Source: Undaria pinnatifida
Taxonomy: Eukaryota; Sar; Phaeophyceae; Laminariales; Alariaceae
DNA: 64,000 nucleotides
Direction of reading: 5' to 3'
Assembly: GCA_012845835.1 (NCBI GenBank)
Contig: JABAKD010000029.1
Span: 3,568,844 to 3,632,843, forward strand
A program made the position numbers and the translations under genes. Shown piece after piece: positions 1-38,300 of the stretch. Below the pieces are notes generated by a model, which saw nothing but the letters and a program-made list of their open reading frames with translations, had not been told where the DNA came from and made no database searches. Within the stretch, counting starts at the first letter, position 1, and every line of letters starts with the position of its first letter.

Positions 1-145
1 CGATGCTGAGTGGCGAAGGGAGTGGGACGCCGAGACGCTCTTCCTCGACGCACCGACGGGCACGGGGGTGTTTGTGCGGCCGCGGGGCGGGCGGGCGGTA
101 ATGATGGACCAGGACGTGACGCACCGCATCTCTACCCCGTCTCAG
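1..145 (+). CDS. Oxygenase-SET gene, exon a (partial)
   Basis: Encodes the terminal strands of the oxygenase fold, ending HRISTPSQ. The donor after CAG is gtgacg, phase 0. Ignoring the splice gives TGA at 152-154. Confidence 0.8.
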
Positions 146-3100
146 GTGACGTGAGCGCTTGAGTATCTGCACGCCGCTCGGTCAGCAGTACTTTCTTGTT
201 TTGGTTTAATAGATTTCTCATCTCGTGAGCCGCGCCCAGCACGCGCCGATGTCAATGCCGCAACCCGATCCAGAATTCTCCTCCATAATGTGCGGTAACA
301 CTAGTCGCACGCGCGCCCCCTGCTCGTCCCCCCTTACCCCCCCTCCCGCGCGCGCGCGTCCGCACGGAACGCCCTTTACAGACCGCGGCAAGACCACGGT
401 ATAGTCTTGTGTGGAAGCTGGTGTTCTTCCCTCGGTCGCACAGCCGACATGCTCGGCAGAGCATGGGCACGGAATCGTCGACCACTCCTCCCGCCGCCGC
501 CGCCGCCGCCGCCGCCTCCGCCGCCGCTGCAAGCGACGGCGGCAGTGACACCGAAAGCCCATCGATCGCCCTCCCTGGATGGGGAGAATCCGTGCGGTTT
601 GGATCGACACAGGGGGCCCGCTCGCCACGCCACGAGGAGCACGACGACGACCACGACCCCCCACCACCACCACCACCACCACCGCCCGGCTCTTCGATGA
701 CGTCTCCCCCACCCGTCGACCGAAAAAACGAGCTAAACGGAGGGGATTCGTCGCGGACTGCGTCTGACGTTGGCAGCAACGGAGAGAATGCTGAAGCTCT
801 TGCGGGGTGGGTGGAAAGTGACTGTGACGGGGAAGGGGCGTCGGGGTTGCCCCCTGCGGTCGAGGATCCGCCCATGGTGGAGGTAAAGCCGGTGGGGGCC
901 AAGGGGATGGGACTGTTTGCTGCCAGGTGGGTGGGTGAGTGGGTGGGTGGGTGGGTGGATGGGTGGGTCGTTGGGTGCGTGATTGGGTAGGTGGGTGGGT
1001 GTGTAGGTGCGTCGGTGAGTGGATGGGTAAGGGTAGGTGGGTGGACGGGTAATGGGTAGGTGGGTGGGTGGGAGTGGTTGGGTGGGTGGCTGGGTAGGTG
1101 GGTGGGTGAGTGGGTGGGTGGGTGGGTGGGTGGGTAGGTGGGTGGGTGAGTGGGTGGGTAGGTGGGCGAATGGGTAAGGCGTAGGTGGTTGGATGGGAGG
1201 GGTAGATGGGTGGGTGGGTAAAGAGTAGGCGAGTGGGTGGGCGAGGAGTAGGTGAGTGGATGGGTAGGGTTTTAGGGATTGGTGCGTTTGCCGTCCGCCT
1301 TTCGTAGCGGTTGACATTGGGAGTTTTGCTGGGTCGCGGGCGAAGAATTTGGGTAGGAGGGTTCAGCGGAGGAGCTGTTGTTGTTGTTGCTGCTAACGGG
1401 GTGAGTCGATTCTCGTCTGTGTTCGCTGAGGTGATGCCGATCGAAGCAAAGCCATATCAATGAGCTCTTGTTATTTTCTCGAGCTGCTTTAAAGCGCGGT
1501 GCTCGCCTGATCGATGAAACCCCACGTGCTCTATCCCGACATTGCCGGTATGCGAGGGTATGGTCAGGGATGCGAAGTTCTATAATATTAAGGCGACAAC
1601 CATACATGACAATGAATACTACCCCCCCCCCTCCCCCCCGCGCGCGCGCCCCCCTTCTGCCTGGTCGGTGAAAACCCGACGTGCTCCGTCCCGGCATAGT
1701 AGGGATGAGAGGGTCTGTCATATGACCATGGCCATGCACAAACTGAGCACACCCCCCCCGCGCGCCCCCCCCCGCTTCCTCCCCCCTCACACTTGTTTTT
1801 TCTTGGTTCGCAGCCCCATTCCGGAGGGTGTGGTTGTTGGTTTTTACACCGGGGAAGCCTTATCAACCTCCGATCTCGACGCCAGATATCCCGACTTCGA
1901 GGGGTCGGAATACGTGATGCAGGTCGGTCCTGACCGATACCTGGACGCGCGAGATCCCGAGCAGTCGGGCATCACCAGGCGAGAGAGACGCGTTGGACAG
2001 TACGGTCGTGTTCGTATTCGGCAAGAAATCACGAAGTTAAATTGATTTACGCATTTGTTTTCGTAGTTGATCAATCATGCTCATTGTCTGTTGTTTTCGG
2101 TCGGCGTCACGTTTGAGGTGTTGTAGCTCGACAGTAGCGTTCGTAGCCCAATCAGGAAAAAAACGGCGTCGATATGGATTATGGAATTCTTTTTTTCGAG
2201 ATTGATTGGTGATTAGTTATGCTCTTGTATTTAGTTTGTTTTCGCCGCTGCAGCTCGATCAATTTTTTTGTTCTCTCCTCTCTCTGTCTTACCAGACGTA
2301 TCAACCACAAGGGCCAACCTAGACCAGGTGTGCTTCGTGGCACGAAAAATATCCGGTATGTTTGACAGCCATACAGCGAAAAGCTACCCTTTGCCTTCTC
2401 TTCTCTTTTGTTGGCTCGTCCGATACACCCACCACAGAGTCTAGCCCAAAACGATGTGCGTCGTGCCGACATGTTCGTCACTCATCGACGCAGCGCTAGC
2501 TTTTTTGTTCTCTGTTCACCGTTTTTTGTATCGTGAACAATTGTCAACCACAAAGAGCCAAAAACAAAAACAAAACTTCGTCACGCCGCCGTGTTACATT
2601 GGTCATCTACGAAACGCTAACTTTTGACCTGCTTATCGCTCGTGTCTCGTCAGATATATCAACCACAGCGGGCAACCCAACCTTGTTGTTGAGTTGCGCC
2701 GGGACGCTCCATCCACAGCGAGCGACGGGCGAGAGGGGGGGAGGGGTGGGGATGGTATTGCGCTGACGACGCTCCGGCCAGTAGCGAAGGGGGAGGAGTT
2801 GACCTTCGATTACGGTGAAGAGTGAGTGGACATTTGGTGTATTATTGTACTACTATTGCTGCGAGAAGAAAAATGTCACCAAGACCTACGCCAAAACTGA
2901 TAGGTTTGTGATTCGGCAGGATTTCACGCCTATGAATTGTAACTGATCGCGTGGCGGCGAAACCGACTAGCTGACGTGTTTGTAGTCGACGGGCCGGCTG
3001 GCGAACTGACCTTCGACTACGGCGAAGGGTAAGCCGTAGATGTTCTTGTGCTTTACTGCTGGGAGTTTGCCTCCGTGGCGTTGTTGAGCTAGAGTCAGTG

Positions 3101-3866
3101 ATGGCGCGCCACGGTGTAGGGCTAGCGGTTTGTTGATCACTTTCTTTTCAGATTGACGCGGAGCTCTTCCACTGAGAGGACCTACAACGTAATATCGCGT
3201 AAACGCCATTTTTGTGTTGTACCTGTGTACCTGGTACTAATTATTGGTATTCCACGGGGTGTGTTCGTCGACCTGCACTGTTCATAATTTATTATTAAAC
3301 TCAGTTTTTTTGGGCGTCGGGTGTAGAGCTCCTCAAGTCTCGGGGAAAATAATCGGGGCACCCCTACCCGTACCGGTGCATGCGTCGTCTGTGAATTACG
3401 ACGCATTCGCTCGTCGTGGAGGAGATTGTTTGTGTTCAGTATTTAGCACCGCAGTCCCCGGCATGGGATTGGCACACTTGGAGTTAGACTACGTAGGGAA
3501 AAATAGTTTCAGGAGTTGAAAACTGGGGTAATTATAGTACCGGGCACCTGTTGTACAAGCAATTTTCCGTTTTTGATATATAAACCCGTCGTGGGTTTCA
3601 CTGGTTTCGCCGGTCTTTTGGGGAAGCTCGTGTTAGCCATAAAAGACCTGCCGTACACAGCAACCTGCCCGGCGGGGGAGCGTATGCTTAGGAAAACCCA
3701 CGTGTGATTCATCGGCGACCCCCACTGCCTCCTTGCTGCCCGTGCTTGCCTCTTCACGCACAGATACTTTGACGGCGAAGACGAGGCTAGCGTGATCGAA
3801 GACGGAGAAGAGATGAAAGACTTGCTAGGCGGGATAGATTGGGGCTCCAACACCTTATCGGCCTGA
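1..3866 (+). CDS. Fe(II)/2OG oxygenase - SET domain fusion protein (5' partial)
   Basis: Exons 1-145, 382-926, 1814-1978, 2654-2821 and 3764-3866. The first 48 codons read as the end of a double-stranded beta-helix oxygenase: a GET.F-like stretch (AETLFL), then GRAVMMDQDVTHRIS, whose His would be the distal iron ligand. Exon 2 continues in the same phase with TAARPRYSLVWKLVFFPR, whose Arg fits the 2-oxoglutarate-binding Arg. With no stop, the frame passes through poly-Ala, poly-Pro and Asp/Ser-rich linker into a SET domain: AKGMGLFA, GFYTGEA, YINHSGQPNLVV, ELTFDYGEEYF, then a short acidic tail and TGA. SET domains transfer methyl groups from SAM to lysines; 2OG oxygenases hydroxylate or demethylate. 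The NHSC Cys is Gly here. Intron 3 has a GC donor. Substrate unknown. I am confident in the exon chain and less so in the exact oxygenase subfamily, because its N-terminal half lies outside the window. Confidence 0.85.
382..926 (+). CDS. Oxygenase-SET gene, exon b
   Basis: Acceptor ctttacag. Encodes the 2OG-binding Arg region (ARPRYSLVWKL), the low-complexity linker and the start of the SET domain (VKPVGAKGMGLFAA). Donor gtgggt; phase 2 end. Confidence 0.85.
927..1262 (+). repeat. GTGGGTGG minisatellite in SET-gene intron
   Basis: About 330 bp of imperfect (GGGT)/(GTGGGTGA) repeats starting right at the splice donor. Strongly G-rich on the coding strand, so it could form G-quadruplexes in the pre-mRNA. 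Confidence 0.9.
1488..1770 (+). repeat. Family A short interspersed repeat, two adjacent copies
   Basis: Both carry the family core (cgacgtgctccgtcccggca, then a gcgagggtctatggtca-like block) and end in gagtac/gagcac followed by a C tract. The first copy (to about 1640) is the more diverged. Confidence 0.75.
1814..1978 (+). CDS. Oxygenase-SET gene, exon c
   Basis: Acceptor ttcgcag. Encodes PIPEGVVVGFYTGEAL through DPEQSGITR of the SET N-terminal region. The donor is GC (AG|gcgaga), required to keep ITR-YINH in frame. Confidence 0.8.
2286..2600 (+). repeat. Decayed copies of SET exon d 5' edge
   Basis: Two imperfect copies of the exon start (tatcaaccaca...ggccaac...) lie at about 2291-2345 and 2535-2590, upstream of the true exon at 2654. 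The first keeps an intact cag acceptor and reads INHKGQP. A still weaker piece sits near 2434-2470. Confidence 0.7.
2654..2821 (+). CDS. Oxygenase-SET gene, exon d
   Basis: Acceptor tcgtcag. Encodes the SET pseudoknot: YINHSGQPN, a Gly/Asp-rich insert, then GIALTTLRPVAKGEELTFDY. Donor gtgagt overlaps a TGA that is read only if the intron is retained. Confidence 0.85.
2991..3035 (+). repeat. Decayed copy of SET exon d 3' edge
   Basis: Reads GELTFDYGEG followed by gtaag, matching the true exon end (GEELTFDYGEE plus gtgag) about 200 bp upstream. It is a second copy of the exon-intron junction inside the intron. Confidence 0.75.
3764..3866 (+). CDS. Oxygenase-SET gene, last exon
   Basis: Acceptor acgcacag. 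Restores GEEYF after the previous donor, then an acidic tail ending GSNTLSA and TGA at 3864-3866. Confidence 0.8.
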
Positions 3867-4708
3867 GAACATGGTAGACTAATAGCTGAAACACATGTAG
3901 GGAAAGGAAGCAGTAGATAAAACAAGATGTGGGGAAAGGAAATGGGGAAATGGTTGGCAGAAGATACCGCTGGTTTATGGAGGGGTTATTCGACTTCATA
4001 GATACTACCTGGTACTGCTTTATGGAAGGATATAGTCTACTAGTAGCCGCGTGCGGTTAACCACATCAAACCTTATTTTTACTCTAATTCCAAGGGTTTT
4101 GTCGTTGAAAAACGTGGGCGCAGTTTTAATAAGCGGTTAAGACATGTGACAAAATGTTGAGGAGATTAATCGTAAGAGACCGAAACAAACACACAGACAA
4201 ATGGAGAACGATCTCTGCCCCTTTCCATCCGCGCGCCCCTGCTGAATCGACACGCTCGCGGATGCAAATGTGCTTTTATTAGGAAACCAGTACGCCGACC
4301 ACTATACTGCCATCAATCATCACCGTCAACCTCGCCAAGTTTTGCAAAAAAAACTAGATCGCAGCATAGTTCCCACGGAGCGACCACACGCAACGCCCCC
4401 CCTGCGGTAAGTCCAGTGCGGTGACAAGGCTTGAAGGGGGCCTTGCTGCGCCCAAAAATACTAATCTACTCTGGACGTATTTCATCCGCAAGGCTTTACA
4501 CCCCCCACTTATATTAATTTTAACTTAACGGGCGTAAGAGCTTCCCCTCTCGGTTGGTCGCCGCTTTTGGTGACGTGCATGCATATTCCCGTGGATGCTT
4601 TTGGCCAAAACGTTGTTCCTGGCTGGCGGTGCCTCCTTATCTGGGGAACGCCCCAATAACGTTGGGAAACCCTTATTTTTGTATGTTGTATGATGTTATT
4701 TGACATAC

Positions 4709-5010
4709 GGAGGCATGCTACGATAGGGGTGCATGGAGGCGTGCTACGATAGGGGTGCATGGAGGCGTGCTACGATGGGGGTGCACCACTTTTTTTCTGA
4801 GGTTCTTCGATTTGGCCTCTCCTAAAAACTGATTGGGAGAAAACGAAAACTGCTACCATGCCGGATGAAAACATCCCATGACCTAGGTACACGACGAGAA
4901 TCACGCACAACAAAAAATTTGGCCCATGTCTGACGATTGTGGGTTAAGGAGCCCCATAATTCAGAAACGTTTCATACGAAATGTGATTCTTACCTCTATC
5001 GTAGCACGCG
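4709..5010 (+). mobile_element. Family D MITE-like element with tripled left end
   Basis: A 246-bp body (4765-5010) is bounded by gcgtgctacgat and the inverted atcgtagcacgc. The left terminal segment (about 30 bp, ggaggcgtgctacgatagg) is present three times in tandem at 4709-4785. No coding capacity: non-autonomous DNA element. Confidence 0.75.
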
Positions 5011-5133
5011 TCTATGGTACAGCAGTAGTAGGGGCTTCTCTATCGGGTCGTGGGCTTACAGCTTTTTCTTAAGCCCCTGCAAGTTTTTTGGGGCGGACGC
5101 TGTGCCACGGTGGAGAGGTTATCTCACCTCTGG

Positions 5134-5384
5134 CGCGTGCTACGATAGAGACGCGCACCACTTTTTTTCTGAGGTCCCTCGGGCCTGGAGGAGCTTAAGA
5201 CCTCTCCCGAAAACTGATCTGAAGAGGAAATAAAACTGCCCTTAACAGATGAATCGTCCCATGGCCTAGGTGTACAACGAAAATAACGCTAAAATATGGA
5301 CGAAATTCTGACGATTTTGGGTTAAGGAGCCCCGTCATTCAAAAAACGTTTCACACCGAAAGTGCTACCTCTATCGTAGAACGA
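5134..5384 (+). mobile_element. Family D MITE-like element
   Basis: Ends are inverted repeats (cgcgtgctacgatagag / ctctatcgtagaacg). The interior matches the 4765-5010 copy, including a cccatggcctaggt block and gggttaaggagcccc near the right end. Confidence 0.8.
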
Positions 5385-5869
5385 GTTCTCTTATTTTCTA
5401 GCGCTCCCGCACTTTAAGTAGATCCATATACTTCACTCGAACACTCGAGATTTTGTACAATAGCATGGCAGTATTACGGGCTGGTTCACGTTAAAAACCC
5501 CAAAATGTACTCCCCGGCGAATGTCCACGCCGTTTTTTCGATTCAGATACCGTGAAATTTTGCACACGCGTCTTTTATGTGCCCTTGCAAAGACCTCACA
5601 CGATTTTTTTTTTTTTTTGCCTGATTGTTTGTCAGTTGAGACTTTTCGGAAATATGTACCACCTTAGCCCCAACTTTTTTCGGCGAAAAAAAAAAAAAGA
5701 AAACCCCCTGGCGGGTCAGGGCATGTAGAACACGTGTGCAACATTTCAGGGTCTTTCAAAAACGGCGTGGACAGTTGGACTTTTGTGCGTACAAGCGAGG
5801 AAGATACGTTATTTCCTTCATATGACTTGGTTTTAGTGTAGGATCCAGTTTTTTCACTAAACACAGGCA

Positions 5870-6147
5870 GGTCAGATCTTAAGGAGCCCTGTCGTTCAGA
5901 AAACAAAACAGCTGAAAAGTGCTACCACTTCTATATCGTAGCATATGCGTCAACTCTCCCACGAAAAAACTGATTTGGGGGAAAACTGAAAGTGCCCAAA
6001 CGATGAACAATCCCGTGGCCTATTAATAGGCATGCAATTGAAATTGTTGCAAAAAAAAAAAATTACGAGGATTTCAGGATTAATAAGGAGCCCCGCCACT
6101 CTGAAAACGTTTCAGACAAAAATGCTACCTGATATCGTAGCACTTAT
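5870..6147 (+). mobile_element. Family D copies, partial or nested
   Basis: A right-end fragment (to about 5945, tatatcgtagcat) abuts a further copy ending gatatcgtagcac at about 6143. Both carry the aaggagccc block near the right end. Confidence 0.6.
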
Positions 6148-7399
6148 CTTTGGATCTACAGTAGATCATCCTATGATATCCGTCCGACGTGGCGAAGACA
6201 GGGAAACAAGGCGGCGCGCGACGCGCGAGTCGTAGTGTTGAAAACCGCCGGCGTGCTTCAAAGTAGCGCGGTGTTGCCCGGTGCCTCCGGACTACGGACT
6301 CAGCCTCCCAAAGCCGGCCGCAAGAAAGGAATCACAGGAATATAGGGGGAGAGCCCCCTGGGTGGCGGTTTTCTCCACGTCTTCGAGTGGGGGCTTTGTG
6401 CGAGGGAAGGGAGGGGGGGGGGGTACTCATTTCATGAGGAGCGGGGGATGGCATTATCCCGGCGCCCCCCGAAAAGGGATTGTGTTGCCGACGAAGAAAG
6501 CGTGCTCACACGTCCACAATCATCGCGGGTTTCGAACAGCAGAGCTAGGCAGGGGTTGCGGTCGAGGAAAGCTTCCATAGTGTGTGGAATGAAGAAAGAG
6601 GATGCAAGGCGAGGCAGTCGATGTTTTAACCTTATCCATAATGTTTCTTCAACCTTTTGTAGTGGTAGTAATCCTGTAGTTGTTCTCACACTATCCGTAG
6701 CCACAAGACGGGATAATAACCCAAAAGCGTATAGACAAGCATAGGCCGGAACATCGCTACCTCCTCCGTTCGTCTTTTTCGGAAGACCCTAACTGAAAAC
6801 GCCTCCTTTTGTTTTGCTCGCTTTGGGGAAACCTCATCCCGAAACGTTCGCGCTCGTACGCATCTACCAATTGCTGCTTTTGATGTCAATCGTTTCCAGT
6901 ACAGAGATGCTCCATAGTCAGCGAACTCTACTGCCATAGTATCGGTTTACGTCGACGATTCGTAGCACCCTTGCGGGAGCAGTATCATGCACGACCGCTC
7001 ATCGTAGACACCCATCAACCATGTGCACATTACCTGCAAAAATTGAGTGCTCGGACATGGTATTTATATTTTGATTTAGCTTACAACCCACGTACTGGAC
7101 GCAAAACATTCAACACAAATTTGTGATTTTGATGAATCCATCACGTGTACTTCCAGCTCAACTCCAAGTTTTTGTTGAAGAAAAAATAACAGCGTTTTTC
7201 TTGCGCTCGTAGAATGACTATGAACTCACGTTTTGATAATCTACCGTACAAAAAAACAACCCGCACGGGCCCTTGGCATGCTGAATTGTTTCACAAGAAA
7301 GGACAGAGCGGGTTCACGTCATCACCGGGAAAAAAACAAAATAACGCAAAGAAAAACGACGCAAAAACGAACCAAACCAAAGCAAAGCAAAGCAGAAGA

Positions 7400-34039
<26,640 letters not shown>

Positions 34040-34290
34040 GCCTTCCGAGACAACTGCAGGTGCTGCCTGCACACACGACCACGCTGCACGCTGCTGCTCA
34101 CATCATCAGAGCGCAACAGCATCCAGCATGCCAGCATGTGAGCATGACAATAACGCTAATGCGGCGCATTGGAACACCCTTTGCCGCATATCAACATCAA
34201 TATGGACAACTCAAATCTGGACATTGTACACACACATGCACGGTGCGCGTAGGTGCTCTCTAATGCCAGCTCGTAGAGGCGTGAGTGACC
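34040..34290. promoter_or_regulatory. Bidirectional promoter, AlaRS / methyltransferase
   Basis: Only 251 bp separate two divergent start codons, so both promoters and 5' UTRs must share it. An ATTGG (CCAAT in the AlaRS direction) lies at about 34168-34172. No clear TATA box. Confidence 0.65.
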
Positions 34291-35394
34291 ATGCGTCTAT
34301 CGTGGGTTCTAGCCAGTGTTGGCGGGGGTGGTCCGTACCCTGGATTTCTGTGTATGTCGGGAACTGGTGAAGTTCGCTGCCGGCCTTTCTCGCATGTTTC
34401 CTTGACGAGGCCATCTCATCATGCTCATCAGCTGCACAGCGTCCATTTCCGCCACTACCACGTCGGCACCTCGAGGAAGGGTTGGCGAGCGAGGGTAAAA
34501 CCCTGCAGCCACCCCCATCGCGCGCTAATATCGCTATCCTCGAGAGCTGACAGCTGGGAGGGAGTTGAGGAGGCGGAGGAAGAGGAAGGATCGGAAGAGG
34601 AGGACGAGGGCGCGGCACGAGTGGCAGAAGGCTACCGCCAGCATATTCATTCTGCCGCATTTCCGAAACGTCAACGTGACCGCCGCCCCAATGACAACGC
34701 CAACGCCAACGTCAACACCAACACCAACACCAATGCCAACGCCAACGCCAACGCCAGCGCCAACAGCAGAGCCACCACAAAACTTAGCAGCGGCAAAGAC
34801 AAACCCAACACCAACGAAAGCGGCGGATCCCCCGCCACGGCCGGAGGCGCAGAGAGACTGTTCGCGGTGGCAAGGTCCCTTCATCTCCGTCGCCATCGCT
34901 CCCCGCTAGCCCGCGAAACGGCCCTACGACTGTTCCGCGAGTCCATGCTCCTCAGGCCAGGCTGGAAAGAGACGGACTCCAAGTTCGCCGTAGAGTCGGG
35001 TATTGACGAAGTTTTTGCTGCCTTTGCTTTCTCGCGGCTAGAAGAGGGATTCCAAGAAGACGAGAGCTACCATGGTGTTGGCATGAGTGGCGGAAAAAAC
35101 GGAAGCTGGGAGATGACGGGGAGAGCGAGAGGACAAGATACGGACGGCGACGCAATCGGCGACAACATCGGCGACACCGTCAGACACGCCGTCAATAACA
35201 CCGTCAGCGACGCCTTCAGTGACGTCGTCGGTGACGTGGTAGGCGACGCGGTGGCGTGTCTCCGCAATACCCTCGCGCGCGTCGGCTACACGGCCTTTCG
35301 GGTACAGGAAAGGTTCGGCCCCGCTGTCGGCGCGATGGGGGCACAGCGGTTGCCCGGGCCGTACTATCTACGCAAGAACCTCGACCATTCACAC
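34291..35394 (+). CDS. Methyltransferase exon 1
   Basis: 368 codons. Includes the AACGCC/AACACC-type coding repeat at about 34691-34780 and the GAC-rich period-12 repeat at 35140-35260. Donor CAC|gtgagt. Confidence 0.85.
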
Positions 35395-38300
35395 GTGAGT
35401 GCGGGGAGGGGGTCGATCGATCGGTAGGCGACTCTCGCAACTTTCCTGTTGTTGAAGTCTGTAGCGTTAACGTAAGAGTTCGTGTATTATAGGGTTCCCC
35501 CCTCATTTTTCGGAGAACCGTACGTCTCTGCAAAGGATCCGCTCCACGGGCGGCTCAGGCCGCCCGCTACGCTCGTGCGAGGAAGAATACTGGTAAAATG
35601 TGAAGGCGGCAGAAGTAAGAGGCCCATAATTTGGTCAAACAGCGATTTTAATGCCAAGATGTACTTGTGCAGAGCCGATTGCCCTGTGCTGGGCTGTGTG
35701 CTTGCTGGCGATGTCTCGTTCTGATCGGCAGTACGGGTGTAATTTGCGAAAAAGAAACGTGAAGACGACCGAGAGAGGACAATCAATGAAGAAAGCAAAA
35801 ATACCTGAAGAATACGAGTACACAGCAGTACACACGTACGTGCCGGTACATATGTGAGGTTTTGAGGGCTGAGTGCGCGGTGCTGTGATATTCTGTCTTT
35901 GTGATGCATGCTCGACGGCAACATGCTACTGCCGTAGCTTTAACAGGTGCGGGTGGGTGTTATTATTGTGAAATATGCAGAATAAACAGGTGCAAAATAG
36001 CATGCGCTTGTAGTCCATGAACAACGTGTCATTTTATATAATACGTGCAAAATAAACGTACACGTACGTATTTGGACAAACTTTTTGCACTTGATTTTGT
36101 GCATCGGCACTTTTACATTGGTTGTACTGTGGGAACGGGTGTGTTGCTAAATGTTTGCTCAATTTTATTCTGACTCGAGCTTTGAAGATCTAATGTTTTA
36201 CTTGTTTTCGACTTTTCAAAAAGCACTCTTGGTTTTAGGGTGGAAACATATCTTGGAATTACTTTGGGGATATTTATCTTGAAGCAGTGCTAGAGATTTT
36301 GTTTTAAACTAGTGTTGGGGCGACCACGAGGAACACGAAGAAGGCGAAGAAAGGAAGATACGCAAAGAAAGCAGCCGGGAAGGTTCCCCGAGAGGAGGGT
36401 TTAAACAGACGTGTTCCGAGTCGGAGCGTTGAGAGCGAGGGAGGCAGGGAGTTATAATCAAGTGGTTCCCAGACGAATGACTTGCCGAGAGATATTTGTA
36501 AGTGTACCATCAATGATACGACTGGCGAGACGTCATTGTTATGAAAAAAGGAAACCGTCAAACGGTTCAGCAAGTTTGTGGGGAAATCCGCATCTGCTGG
36601 GCTATGTACTAAGGCACCGAAGCATTCGGTATGTATTATTTTCCTGGGTTGACCAGAGACCAGAAACTGCAACAACGTGCCGAAGTTCACAGGGCGATGC
36701 GACGATGTAACGATACTGCTGAGAAACGGCTGTTTGTGGTAGACTCATGGGAGGCCATGTAACAAGATCGGTACACCCATTTTTTTGCGGAAGCTGAAAA
36801 CAATGGTACGTCTGCAAAAAAACGAACTGCGTTTCAAAACGCGGCGTGATTGCGATTCGTAATTTCTTCTGCGAGACGTTAAGTTGTTTGTAGAAGTAGT
36901 CACAGGGGGAATCCTGTCATTATTTGCCAAGGGAAATAAAAGCATCTCACGACATCAGTCGGACCGCTGTATTACCTCTGCCTGAAGACTCTTCTGCTTG
37001 CGATGAGTGTCCATTGCCGATATGCCCTCTTGTTACGGCTCGTATGTGGTTAGACTGGCGGGTTGCCCAGAACTCCCCTCACCCCCGTCACCCCTCCGCT
37101 TGCCTCACCCTTGACTACACACGCTGTCCTTAGGCTGCAACCGTTGCTTCCCTTGGGCGACCCAGAGATGCTCTGGACATCGCCATCCGCCTCTTCCTGC
37201 TGGGGCTCGCATTTCCTCGAGCTGACGTCGAGCGCACCCTCGGCAGCGAATTCCTCTCGTCAGCGAAGCAGTTAGGCATGCTGGGGGAGTGTCCCGTTGA
37301 TCCGGCGCTGCTCGTGTCCTTGGTCCAGCTGTTTCCACTCGACGCGGAAGCACTACTGTCTCCGCTCCCTCAAAGCTCCCAGAACGACAATGGCAGCCGC
37401 GAACAACCCCCCGCGGCCGCTATCGACCCTTCTGAGCAGCGTGAGGGGGAAGAAAGAACGCAGGAGGGGCAGGCGGAGGCGGGGGGTGGGGGCACGGCGT
37501 CACGGGTGGGTGCGGGGGAGAAGGCCAAGACGGCCGCTTGTGGCATGACCGCGGCGTCGGCCTTGGTATTTGCCACCGACTGGCCGCCTCCAGGGAGCAC
37601 TGCCCTTACGGAGGAGCCCGTGATGTACATAGGCCCGGACAGTATTGGCCTCGTGCAGCATGCGCCCCGTCGCATAACCTCAAGATCACGTTCAACTGAC
37701 ATCGGGCTCGGAGAACCTACGGAAGTTATTCGAGATGTCGCGGGTGAAGCAGCCGAAACGGATGGTGCAGATGTAGCGGGCAGGGGGGCTGCTGAGCGAA
37801 CAGCGACTTCGGAAGGGCAGGCTGGGGTAGGCGTAGAGGCGGTGCTGGATCTGTGCTGCGGGTCCGGGGTGCAGGGGATCGCGGCGGCAGCCCTTCGCGG
37901 CGGCAATGCGCATGTAACTTGCGTGGACATCAATCCAAGGGCGATCCGCTTCGCGCGCTTCAACGCGCTGCTGAATGGCCTCGACGAAAGCCGTTTCCAC
38001 GCCGTTGCCGGGGACCTCTACTGCGCCCTGCGGAGCGGATCTTCGGGTGGGATTGCTTCCTCCGATGCAGTGCCAGCGCGAAGGGGCACCGAGAAGCAAA
38101 CGCCTGCAGCTGAAGGTGATTCGTCTCGTTTAACTATGGGTGGGACCGCAAGAAGAAAGGCAGGCGGCGGTAGCGCACCCTCGGCGACCGGCGGACGGGG
38201 ACCAGAGCCATTTCCTTTTGACGACGATGAGGGAACCATCGCCAAAAGCAGGGTGAGCGCACCCTTATTGGGGGGAGGCGAACCCACCCCTCAAAGCAAT

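Larger units (their letters stand above)
3867..7399. other. Convergent intergenic region rich in TIR elements
   Basis: 3.5 kb between two stop codons. I see no protein gene. It holds the family D elements listed separately, A-rich tracts, and presumably both 3' UTRs and polyadenylation sites, which I cannot place. Confidence 0.7.

Noticed and set aside
463-926. Separate SET gene starting at the good-context ATG 463 (MGTESS)
   Set aside because: The frame is open upstream and encodes the conserved oxygenase end (RPRYSLVWKL), joined by a phase-0 splice to the exon at 1-145; fusion explains more. An internal start cannot be excluded.
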